Assembly (NCBI GenBank): GCA_000469685.2
Contig: LS997564.1
Span: 4,356,940-4,420,939 of the forward strand
Reading direction: 5' to 3'
Origin: Haemonchus contortus
Lineage: Eukaryota; Nematoda; Chromadorea; Rhabditida; Trichostrongylidae
DNA: 64,000 nucleotides
A program made the position numbers and the translations under genes. Of this stretch, positions 1 to 11,900 are shown in pieces; the stretch's first letter is position 1; the number at the start of each line of letters is the position of its first letter. The notes below the pieces were generated by a model. That model was not told the origin of the DNA and made no database searches. It was given only the letters and a program-made list of their open reading frames with translations.

Positions 1-1375
1 GCGTTTGAGGAGGGAGGTTGGTTGTAATAGGTGGATTAGCATATCATTATCACTGATCCATTCTCAACAGGTCCGATGCCATTATAGGTCTAGGAGGTGC
101 GAAATGGGGACGGGAACAGCGTGATTTTTGAGTTAAGGCCATGCCACACTTTTTTCGGCTGTATAATATTTTGTTGAGAACCAAGTGAGTGGCTTAATAG
201 TTTTGAAAAAAGCGAGAGATATGTGTAGTACATTTCTGTGCTTTGACAGGTGGAGTCTGCAAGCATCCCTTTGTCGTTCTTGTTCTAATCTCCTTGTCTT
301 ACCGTTTTTGTTACCTAGCTGAAAAAGTGTCATTTGAACTAGTTGCGATCGATCGATCGCTTGTTCAAGACTTAGAGCCAATCAATGATGCGTTTTTGTA
401 AGGACGAACCAATGGCTCGATAACCATTGAGTACCGCGGAGTTGTATCGATTTTCAGTCTATTTCTCCGCCTTGCCTTGTGATAAGAGAGCTATGTATTA
501 ACAGATACCCATCATCAAAAAGATTTAGATAAGAATGTTATGGTAATAGCTGCTTCTTTCTTCATATATACACCTCTTCTTTTACGAGACACTCGTATCG
601 GCAACAGAAATTACTCCTCAACTCGTCGGAGAAGTGATTCAGTGGGGAAGACGCGTACAAAACACGAAACCGAACCATCGGTGTGGAACCGGCCTGCGTG
701 AATTTCATACATTCCCTTCTTCTTCTTCCTCTGATATTCTCACTTAGTACCTATTGCCTTTTCCATCTTTTTTGTAGTCTCCATCCTCTGGTCTCACTTA
801 TTTCGTCGGATACCACCTTGCGCATTTTTTCCTTGAACTCATCCGTTCAGGAGTTCCGGCTGGTCTTCAACACTTCTTCTTTTTTCTCTAGTTCATCCTC
901 ACTGACGAGTCTCTATGCAGGGCATTCAGTTTTCTGTTTCACTAATAATGTAAATTTTTTATTCTCGCTAAGTTCCAGCAAAAAAATTGAAAGACAGATC
1001 AATACCCAAAAATCATGTGGAACAGATCTTTTAGCATTGTTTGGGGTGCTTGCTATTAGGATATGTGGAGTGGATAAATTCAAAGAAATTGTGATGAATG
1101 AGGGATCAAGCGGCGCAAAAATTGATCGGCGATTTGATCAAACCATTTTCCTTTTTCAAAGAGTTCAACGTAATTGTTTTTTTTTTTTCGCTCAAAGTGC
1201 AACTTTTTGGTCGAAGTGTATATGAAAAAGGTGGTTTTTCCAAAGTTTCTCTGACAAGCAGATCCCGTTTGTAATATATTTGGATTGACGTCATTCGATT
1301 ATGAACAGCAGTTTTCCAGCACACGTTTGATTATGCATCAAGCGATGTTCATGAATACTTATTTCATCTTTCTAG
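1..1375. other. Upstream non-coding stretch
   Basis: No gene is supported here. The open frame at 683-1225 is T-rich, has no recognisable domain and includes a poly-T run, so it looks like chance. Presumably this is the 5' flank of the RRM gene that starts at 1408. Confidence 0.5.
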
Positions 1376-1376
1376 G
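1371..1376 (+). promoter_or_regulatory. Possible spliced-leader acceptor for the RRM gene
   Basis: A TTTCTAG acceptor ends at 1375 and no upstream coding exon is visible. The first in-frame ATG of the conserved frame is at 1408. This fits nematode trans-splicing, but an unseen 5' UTR exon is equally possible. Confidence 0.35.
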
Positions 1377-1407
1377 CCCTGATGTGGCATTTGCTAACCC
1401 TCCATCG

Positions 1408-4400
1408 ATGACTGATATGGATATGGGCACGATGGGAGCGTGGGCAGAAATAATGGCAGGAGAGCAGGTACTTATCTCTATTTTACAGCTACCGAAAGGC
1501 GAAAGTATTCTTGATAGCCAACCAATCCTCTTTCTTTTTTCCTTCTCTTATTTTATGGAATGGGCAATTATATTCTCTAGACGTACATTAATGGTCATAG
1601 CAACCGAATATGAAGCTTTCTACATTCATAGAGAAAAAAGAATTCATTTAGTGCGTAACTCAAGTGCTCTATTTGTGCAGGTACAGACTGCTCCTGCAAT
1701 TGATAAAAATGACGAGAATGAAATACGAGAGCAAACTATAGGAGACGCGGACGAGAGCACACGAAAAGTTCCCGAACAACAAGTCTTTGCTGTTCAGGTA
1801 CATTATTATTTTCCCGAAATTATAGAAAGACTCCTCTTATAATCTCTGACAATTTTTTACATGAGGCTTATTATTTTTTTGCAAAAGCCTTAAAAGCCCT
1901 GTTGAGCTCATCCTTTATTGATCTTTTGATAGGTACCTCTAGAAAGTTCTAATACTGGGTTGTTTCGAGGTGGCGATCGATGTCACTCATGATCAGGCTT
2001 AGTGGTATTAGTTGCTTAATTTCGGATTCACACGGTGTGCCAAGTTTCCTTAACCGTTTCGAATGTTATTATTATTCCTTTTTCCTTGTAGTTCCCGTAG
2101 TTTCCTTGTAAGCCAGATTAAACCTTGGTATCTAGCTGCTGCCACCCAGGGTCGCAACTCGGGGTGTGAGAAAAAGGCATAATGCTTTTGTACGTACCTC
2201 GCTGATAGGGAAAAATGCTCGTCTCCTACTAAATCTATTGCAGGTAACGAATCTTCCACAATGTACGAACGAGGAACTATTTTATCACTTCGGTGGGGAT
2301 ACTAAGGTAAGTTTACTCATTAATAATCCTTCAACTTCCTATGAATTTTTTCTGTTCATTTTTTTGTAGGTGCGCGACGTTACATTTCTGAAGGATCGTT
2401 GTGCTGCACGAATAGATTTGTGCACAGCTGAAGCGTTAAAGAGTGCGAAAGAATTTGATGGTCAGCAATTCAGAGGTCGCACCCTTCGGGTAAGAACTTT
2501 CGATGGTCCTATTCAAACTTTTGGTTTTATCAGAGTAGAATAGAAAAAACCACTCTCCCCTTTGATGTATAGAAGAACCCCTTCCTCTTTTTCCCGAGGA
2601 AGTGAGAGCTTTGTTAAACCAACGTGGATTAAGGCCATTGAAGGAAGATTAAGGTTAAGGAGTTGTGTAAGTCGTTGTGATAGTGGCAATTAACCTTGCA
2701 CCTCGTTTGAAAATCATTTCCATCTTCTGTCACATTATCGACGATACTAGCCAATAGGTTCATGAATTGAGAATAGAAATCGTTTGAGAATTGCTCGGGA
2801 ATCCTTGAAAGCAATCATATCATCTACCTTTTCTCGCAGGTCTATGAGATACGTGAAGAGAGAATCCGTGAAAGGCCGTCTCAACAAGACCTGCAAAATC
2901 GTCAGTACAACAACGAGCCTCCTTCGTACAGTAGAGACAGCAGGTACGAATGTGTTGGATAAGCTGCATGTTTCCAGAAATCGTAGTGTTACCAGCTCCT
3001 GCTGACCAAAATGACACTTGTGACATGAATTTTGGAATACTTTTACTCAAGCCATCTATTTATAGATACAACAGTCAATCAAGTCTTTACAGCAATGATG
3101 CACGAAGTTATGATAGGAGGTAGGCTAGCATAATATCCTTCATCTTTCGCGTTGCATTCCGCATTCAATCGTTGAGTTTTAGTGGACGATCTTACAATAA
3201 TTCGAACGACTATCGCGGCAATTCGCAATACCGCGGACCACCGATGAGCGGAACGTTCCCACGTGGCGGAAAGTTCTACAACACTTACGATGACTTTAAT
3301 ATGGGACGATACCCTCCGTCAGGAGGTCAATCTTATCGTGGGAACGGTCCTTACTACGTAAGTTTTCGCTACTAATTCTCCTTTCGTTAAACGTTCTAGA
3401 CGATACAATCACATTGTTCAGCATAATGCCCCTTATGGAGGGGGAGGTTACCCCCCTCGCTCGCGTGGAATGCAAAATCGCAGCGGTGGCTACGGCGGAG
3501 GGCGAGGTAATTACTATGGGAGTCAGGAATTGCAGAGAAGTGACAGTTACCACCATGATGAGCGAGAGAAGCCGGGACCAATATCGTAAATTTTTGAGCT
3601 TTTGAAGGTCGTTAATGTGTTGCAATTATACTTTTCTTGTAGCCGTTCTCGCACTGAATCTACTGCGTTTGATCCTGACAGGCGGAGGATGGAGTTGTCC
3701 AGGACGTCGTCTCGCTTAAGCACGAGTACTGAAGATATGGACGCGCCTACACCTAGGGTACTTCATCTGATCATTTTATTCTCTAGTCTTATTCCTTTTT
3801 CAAATAGCTGAATGTGGCCACTTTGTTTCTCACCTGCATTCATGGCTCATCCAAATTTTGTGTGAAGAAATTAGTAATCTAGACGGCTCCGAAGAAATTG
3901 ACCAACAAGGACATTTTCGGCGAGGCTAAACCAGTCGATACGTCAGAGAGACTCCGTGAAATTGAGGCAAAACAAGAGCGAGAACGGCTCCTCGAACAGC
4001 AAAAGTACAAGGTAACTGTAAGTTATTCCAATCCACTTATGCCACTACTAAGCCCTTTTCATTCCATACACTTCATCCCACAAACGCAAATGTATACTAT
4101 TACGTTTGCCGTTTCCTTTTATAGGAGGAAGCCGAAGCGGCCCGCTTAGCTGCAGCTGCTGAACATCCGGAAGGTGCCGCACCGTACCATCAACACCAGT
4201 ACGGAAGTCAGCATGGTCATGTAGCCCGTGATGGTGTGCATCATGCGCAGCATCATCAATACCATCATGCCCCCTCCCGACCTCCGATTCCTCCTCACGC
4301 GTCGGTTCGTTGTTACATTTATTTATGAAGAATACTGTATATAATTATTTTCAAATCATTCATGTTGCTTCAGTTGCTAATTTTCATGTTGCTGATATTC

Positions 4401-7386
4401 GATTGTTGCAGTACGGTCCATATCAAACATCACATAATGCTGGCCAACATCCTCAGCAGCCCCATGCAAACGCTGCCCAGTTCCATCCACAACAGCGGTA
4501 TGATTCCGGCGGTCCTGGTAGCTACAGGTGAGTCTGTTTCGGTAAGATCGCAAGTACTTGTTAGAGCATGAGAAGTTTCATGAAATTTTTACTAATCTTT
4601 TAACTTTTTTAGGATCATGAGACGTGAATCTACAGATGCTACAGATGCAAGCCCGCCTTTAGATCCGATCCACGCGAAGGTTCCCTTGCAAACTCAGAAT
4701 ATAAAGGAAACTGACAGAGTGCTGGATGTTTCGAACGAGGTTTGCTATTCTATCATCCAGTCAGTCAATGGATTTGAATTTTGTTGTTTCGTAGTTATCC
4801 TGCTCAATAAGGTATTCTTTGCCCATGTTAAGCGTTCTCAACAAGCCTACGTGAGAATTTTGTGTTTTTCTATTAAATATATGAATTTCAGGTTTTTGAA
4901 CTACAATTCTTTATTTTTGAGCCTTTTTTTATCCTTTTCATTTCTTTTCGTTTTTTCCCGTTCTTCACGTATTGCTTGGGGTCGTCGTATTATTGGGTTT
5001 CATGAGTCATCCACTTTTGCTTTTCTAATGATATCCTCTGCCCTTTGAGGCACATGTAGTCACTTCCTTAACTTACTCTCTATCACACCAAATTCCATCT
5101 CGTTATTTTACTAATATATAGATGTGGAAATAGTCGCTTCTTAGAATCCCCCCGCGGTGTCTGGAGAAGCTGCACTTCCGTCAGGAAGACGAGATTCAGC
5201 TTCGGATCGTCGTCGCGGAAACGATTCCAATATCAGCGGTTCGGAGACAATGCCACGGCCTGCAGCCAAGGTTTACTCTTCTCTGCTTCCGCTTTTTTAC
5301 TAGTTATATCAATCTTCTCATGTATTCATTCCAGAATGAGTTATTTTCTCAGTTTAATCCGTTTGTACTTCGCTATCACCTGAATACATCTAGATTTCGT
5401 TTTTTTCAGCAACGCGTAGTGTACAACAGCAATAATAGCAAATTCGTCCCATTACAAAAGAGTGCAACAATAGGAGAAATTCGGGACGCAGCTGGTTCCC
5501 AGAGGTATTTCTTGCTTCTATAGGCTTTCTTTCATTACATATTATTCATTATTTTACTCGTCTGATGATTATCCAATGAACTAAATACCCTTTGGCGGTA
5601 TTTTCATGGTGTTTACGACATCAGACTTCTACAGCTGTTTTGTGAAACTGCGTCAGGCTTTTCTCATGCCAGCTTTATTTTGCTCAATTCCGACCACAGT
5701 TTCTGACATGCGGCTGAATAAGCTAAATGGGAGCCTTTTTATAACGCGCTTTTCATTACTGTTACGTGTATATCTGATTGATCATTGTTCAGAGGAAGAG
5801 GCGGTCGAGGTGGCCGTGGTGGTCGTGGTTTCAACCGCGGCGGCAGCACAAGCGATCGGCGCAGTAGCTTTTCCGGAGCGGAGAAATCTGCAGCACCGCC
5901 GTCTACAATAAAGCCTGCTGAAGGAGATCCGGATGGTGTGGAACGAAAATCTTCAACGGAAATGCGGATAGACCGTCCTGAGCGAAAGGTAGGTCGGGAT
6001 CACATGTAAAAAGTTTCAAGATAGGTTCAATTATATCCTAATGTACATTTCAAGGATTACCATGGCTCCCACGCTTCACTGCGCAGTGGTCGGACTGGAA
6101 CATTGCGAAAAAATCGCGGTGGAGGTGCAGGGTTCGTCAAGGATCGTACACCAAGGGATTCCCGAGAAAGCGATGGGCCATGGTCCGGTGACAAAGCTGT
6201 AGATGGAGAAGCGCCTAAACAGGTTGGCTCTTCGTATGGAATTATGAGTGTGTTTACAGCTCTGATCGATCTTGCTGCCATTCGGTTCTCTATCTTTTTG
6301 TCTCCTCAACGAAATCCCCACCCCAGCTTCAACCTTCACGTCTTATGCAAGGCTTTCCCATTGAACATCATACCCTCCTTTACGCATCTAGTATTCTATG
6401 CTTACTTCCTATGGCCTTTTATTATCAACATTTATCACTTGTTCTTGTTTTTTTTACTAATTATTGATGTACCCACGTCATCGGTCCCTTGTATATCCGA
6501 AACTTTCATGCTCACAGCAAAACGATAGTTGGGTTTCGGTGAACACGCTCCAACTTTTTAATGCACAGGAGTATGAAATATTCATGACAGCACTTATCCT
6601 CTCTCTTTTTTGATTTCTGTATATCATTCTTCCAGCAAATAAAACCCGCTGAGGAGCCGTCAGATCGCCAAAACAGGGTAGAAGACAAAGGATCGGTTGC
6701 ACCTGTTAAGAAAGATGTTGCGAAGTCTCCTCCCTCTACTGCTGCTCCAGCTGCGGCAACCTCGTCTTCCACTTCGGTACAGGACAAAAAGAAAGAAAAG
6801 AAGAAAACTAATAAGGTGTGTACCTACTTTTTCAAACATGAAGGATTTAGAATATATTAGACTTCAAGAGCGATGGCATTGCCTTGCAGCCTCATCCATC
6901 ATTTTGGCATTTTTTTTTCTTCTTTTCAAGGCCGCGTCATAACTGGCGTATCGCTTGTTACCGTCTGCTCTTGGCGTAAAATTGAAGCACATTAAAGAAA
7001 GTTCCATAATTTCTATGTGACTTCGGATTCCCATCATTATTTTGCCTCTTTCACAAGAATATCGCCTGTTTCGGTGTTATCCAATGTGCCAGCAAAGACT
7101 AGCTTTTATTGCTGGATATAATGAACTACATGTAGATCATAGTTGGAAATTATGTGAAACAGAATTTGTCAAGCATTAGATACCCATCAATTTCGCCCGT
7201 TCATGCTTCGGCTTTTCTTTCTTGTGCATTCATTCGATCCCCTGCTTTGAAATCTTTTACTTTTTATTCTAAGAAGTAAACTTCTATAAGTAAATCAGTT
7301 GGATTTTATTTCAGCGAGAAGTGACGAAAGGAGGGAAGACTCTAAATAACAATAAGTTTGCACTCCTTATCGATTCGGAAGACTAA
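1408..7386 (+). CDS. RRM/RGG protein with eIF4B-type motif (translation initiation factor eIF4B-like)
   Basis: I joined 19 phase-consistent exons: 1408-1467, 1681-1797, 2244-2306, 2370-2489, 2840-2943, 3066-3119, 3183-3357, 3422-3585, 3643-3757, 3883-4011, 4125-4304, 4412-4527, 4613-4739, 5145-5270, 5410-5504, 5793-5988, 6055-6222, 6636-6815, 7315-7386. They encode about 786 residues. A divergent RRM lies at about residues 55-123 (VTNLP as RNP2-like). Gly/Arg/Tyr-rich sequence follows. IFGEAKPVDT at about 335-344, then an acidic-basic helix, matches the eIF4B motif (IFGGAKPVDT in animals). Next come a His/Gln-rich stretch (about 380-465), an RGG block (RGGRGGRGGRG, about 585) and a Lys-rich tail ending NKFALLIDSED. 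eIF4B stimulates the eIF4A helicase at the mRNA cap; that role is inferred from the family. The protein is longer than animal eIF4B (about 610), and the RRM is weak. It could be a nematode-specific eIF4B/4H relative. Start ATG and 5' end are uncertain. Confidence 0.82.
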
Positions 7387-8980
7387 CGACGAACCAATGC
7401 ATCGACGAAATATTATACTACGATAATTATGTTTGATTTCTCTTCATTTGTACTTTGCCTTAGAAATCGCTAGATCGTACTAATACGTGTTTCTTGCTGC
7501 TTTGCCAAGTCTTCGCTCTTATACTCCCACCCATACCCAGTACCCTCATCAATCTACTCCCTCCCACTCCTTGTTCAATTGTCCACCCAATGGACTCGCT
7601 GTGGTACGCGAATGAGACACGCGGTCTCGACGGTGCCCCAACGCTCGTTCATATCTCTGATCTGGTCTCCTATTTATTTTCCACGTGTGTTAATTTAGAG
7701 TTTTTGAATACAGATTATATAGTTTTTTGTTGGTTTTCATGCTGTATCATATGTGTGACGCGTTATTCCACAAGTCAGTTTGAATCCGTCGTCATTTTAC
7801 AGCAGTACAAGTCAAGTTTTATATACGACTAATAGTATTTGTGGCGTACTTTGATGTGTAGTTTTGTTTGAAGGGCGGTTTAAAGGACACGTAGCCCTGT
7901 GGAGCATAGGCGGCAGGATGAATGGTACAGGTATTACCTGAATGAGTTTTTTTGTAAAATTTATTGCGCGTTCATACTTAACATTTTCCGATCGATTCCT
8001 CTTCGAAAACACCTCAGCTGTCGCCGGTATAGTGGCCAATTATAAAAATGCAACCTTCAGAAGCTGTCAGAAGGTCCATAGAGATCCCATGTCGTCTGTG
8101 TTTCACACTATGTGATCTCCTTGTTACGTGACCGCCGCACATTTCTTGTCGTTGATCCATGGTCCGGTTTTTTTTCCTCCAAATTATTATAATCGATTGT
8201 ATCCATACTTTTCTAGAGAAAATTTTGATTTGTTCTGTTTATAGGAGAAGTATGAGTACAGTTGAATGGTTTTCCGTTTGAATTTCTTTTTTTCTTTTCA
8301 AAACGCATCCTTGAATGATGTTGTTGTTCAAATTTTTTTTGTTGCTCTGTTAGTTATCACCTTCTGATCTGTTAGTTGTAACCTTCTCATTAGAAGGGTA
8401 TACACACTGGTCACCCATACCAGGTTGCCGTAGTTGGTGTGATCTGGTTGCCAATTATGGACATTTTCACATGTATTGAACGAGTGTCAACGCTTCGTTG
8501 AGCTTTATACCTACCGCAGAATACAATAAATTACAATAATTGTAAAAAGTGATCAGTGATTATGGTGGCACTCCAAATAGTGTTAAAGTGATTTGTCTAA
8601 ATAGGCATGGCTAGCGGACCATTCGACTTCCGTTGAGTTTATACTTTTCAATAGCGGATCGAGTCCTTCGTCAATGGTGGGCATTGCTTGGGAGGTGAGG
8701 TAAATATGGCGGTAATGGCACGGTATGTTAGGGTGGTGTAGACATAAGCTCTGAATTTTTGCTCCAGATCTTTCAATTCTTAGCCTACCGGGCCTAGATT
8801 CGTTACGGTAACTTCATGTCCCTTCCTCCATCCTTGGAGTTCTTAGCAGCACCCTTTGGTTCTCACTAGAGTTTGACCAATTCTTGATGGTGTCAGGGTT
8901 GCCTTGCCAAAGATTGTAGCCAATTTCCGGCCGCTTTGCAAATTGTCCTTGTTGACGATGTCCATCGTGGTCTGATTTTG
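7387..8980. other. Intergenic stretch, no gene seen
   Basis: This lies between the eIF4B-like stop and the acyl-CoA synthetase. Open frames here are short and lack domain signatures. It should contain the 3' UTR of the first gene and the promoter and missing first exon of the second. An AATAAA at 8525-8530 is too far from the stop to assign. Confidence 0.5.
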
Positions 8981-11900
8981 ATGGTCGACTATCCTTTGAC
9001 GCCGTTTCATTTGCAGATCCTGGAAAGAGCTGTTCAGTATGGAGAGGCTGTTGCTTTGGTGAGGTAATTGCCAACCATTTGCTCCCTTTTGACGTCTCGA
9101 TTTCATAGAGATAGGTCTACATTTTCATGACTTCTAGGGAGAATGATCGAGGCTTCAGGAACCTTCCTCCTAGGCGCTATTGTCGGAAGTTGACCACTCT
9201 CGGGATCATGTACAAGTAGTTTTGACACTTGATCATTGACCTGAATTGCAGACCGACGACGATGGTGATGTCAGCTTCCGTGAGATCTATGAACTTTCAT
9301 TTCAATTTGCTACGTTATTAGATTCGAATGGCTTGAGGAAAGGTTTGCGCAGCAAAGGCCATCTTTTCCAAAGATTTTCCCTTGAGATCTTGGTTTTCAA
9401 GATAACCCTGTGCTCTCCATCAAATATCACTGCCAATTTAGGAGAATCAATTCTCGTCGTGCTGCCTAACTCCAGATGGTACCCTGTTCTGTTTCTTGGT
9501 GCGGCTCTGATAGGATGTCCTCTGTCGGGGATCAATCAGGACTCGACAGCTGGTACTGACTTTCCAACTTGTCTGATTATCTTCTAACTTATTATTTAAT
9601 TTTATTTGGTTTGTTTGTAAACAGATGTTTATCGCTGTAGTCAAGTGTGTCAACTTGAGATGTCAACTAAGGCTCCTCCTAAAGCTGTGCACTAGGTGAT
9701 GACATAGTTGAAGGGAGGTTTTTTCTTCTAGATGAAATTAGCTATTATGCCGATCAGAGTGGAGCCGTAGCTGCCGTATGTACAGAGGGAAATTTCACGA
9801 GAATCAAAGGAATCCTAAAAGTGCTGAAGGTAATGAAGGGTACAGTTTTTTTTACATAGATCAAATTCGTTCTGTGTGTGCCCATGCATTCAACCATCAT
9901 TCGGAACTGTACGGGCGTTTGAAAGTGTACCTATGTATGTCTGAGGCCTGAACAATAAGATGCAGGATTAGGCGAACTCCGTGCTTCCATTAACCCAGAA
10001 GAGACTCTGACATGGGACACTGGAGAAATAAAAGGCTCAGTTGAGCTGGACAGGTACTGCTTGAGGATTCTATCGTTCTACCGCTTCTTCCATTTCCTAG
10101 AGGGACATTGATTCCGGGAGACATGGGGATTATCATTCATGATTGAACGAATAGCAGACATACCGGCTTGGAACTAAGGTCTCCAAAAATAGGGTGACTC
10201 TTGATTGAAGCCACGCTGAGCACTGAATCATCAGTTATGTAGGTAGCCGGAACTCAGTAGAACGCAAGCGTCTGTGTAGCGACAAAACGTTTGGACGGCA
10301 TACATCGATTGGCAAGGCCAGCATGCGTGTGGCGAACACATGCCCTCTTAAAATCATTCTGGCTGCTACTTGTTACTCGAGTAAAGCAGACGCAAGTGTA
10401 GGCTAGGGATGCAACCGAATCCTGGAACGGAAGGGCAATCGGATGTTGGCATTAGGTCTTCCTTTATAGCTCTGAGCAGTCAGTCCTCATAGAAAACTTG
10501 TGATTTTCCGTATAAGTTCCTTACCCTTTAAGTGAGGGAGAGGGAAAAGAGCAAAGAACTCGTGCGGCTCGGAGGTTGTGGGTAAGCCTAGCAGAGCATG
10601 TGGACCACAGTCGACTTTTTATGCTCCCATTTTTGTTGAAAAGACATTTTTGAACAAAAGTGAGGAATTGAGGGACCAGACTGGTCCAGTGAGGTTGTAT
10701 TCATCACAATTCGCCCAAATCAGTAGCAAAGCTCCCCAACGCTGTCCGATTTACATCGTTCCGAGAAAAACTTTCATGTGTATGGGAGACAGATGTCGCA
10801 GTGAGACCTCCAACACCATGGGGGTATTAATCATATGTTTCAGATATTCGTATTCTGTTCAGAGGAGAAATATCATCAATTTTCTGATGCTGTTTCATTG
10901 CCTCGCTATTTACCACTGTGGGATTCTAGTCTGCCCAGCTTATTCGATGGCATACACCATGAACCTGATGACACATTGCTAATGCCATTTTCGAGTGGCA
11001 CAGGAGGGAAGCCTCGCTGTGTGATGTTGACACATCGTAACTACAGTGCAGCTACTGCCATCTTAAAGATGTAAGACTATTCTAATTGAAGAGTTAAATC
11101 AATTTTTCTGGAATGGGATCTGTCTAGGGCTTTGTTCGATCAACTTGTTGTGGAGAGTCAACGTAAGACGATCGCTTTGCTTCCGTTCTATCATGCTTCA
11201 GGATTCTGGGCGCTACTTTATTGTCTTCTTGAAGGATGTCATTCGATCATTCTGGAATCGTTTCATCCTATTTCTATGCTGGAAATTATTCATAAATACA
11301 AGGTATTCTTTGATGTCATCATAATTCAAAGACTTTAGTAGCAGCCATAATCAACTTTGTAACGGTACAGTGGTTTGAACTATGAAGTTTTGATATTGGT
11401 TTGCGATGCATGAGTATTGGGTGAAAGTGGGTGACGTTTGCAAGTGAGCAAAAAGTTTCGACCCTGGCAGGACTCGAACCTGCAATCTTCGGATCCGAAG
11501 TCCGACGCCTTATCCATTAGGCCACAAGGCCACGTAGCAGTGCGGCTGCAGCCGTTCTAATCATCAGGTGGACTATGTAGCCTTTGAACTTGAAAAAAAA
11601 TCGTGGGTCAAACTGAAAAACGGGCGAAAAGTGGAAAACAGTTTCAGCAGCGCTGATTTATGGAAAAGCCTGCTTCAGTCATGTGAATTAGGCTGTCCAT
11701 TGCTGTTTATGAGTCCCACAAACCGCTTGAAAGGGATTGGAATCGTCGGAGAGGAATGAGAAAACAGAAGATAAAAGAAAAAATGTTGTACTTAGCAAAA
11801 AATAATTAGAAAATTTTTAGGTAGATACTCTGAACGTCGTGCCATCTATTCTGTCATTTCTGTGTCGTATGAACACTGACTGTTATGATCTGTCGTCCGT

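Noticed and set aside
683..1225. 180-codon plus-strand frame
   Set aside because: T-rich composition, poly-T runs, no splice partners and no motifs. Better explained as chance in AT-rich DNA.
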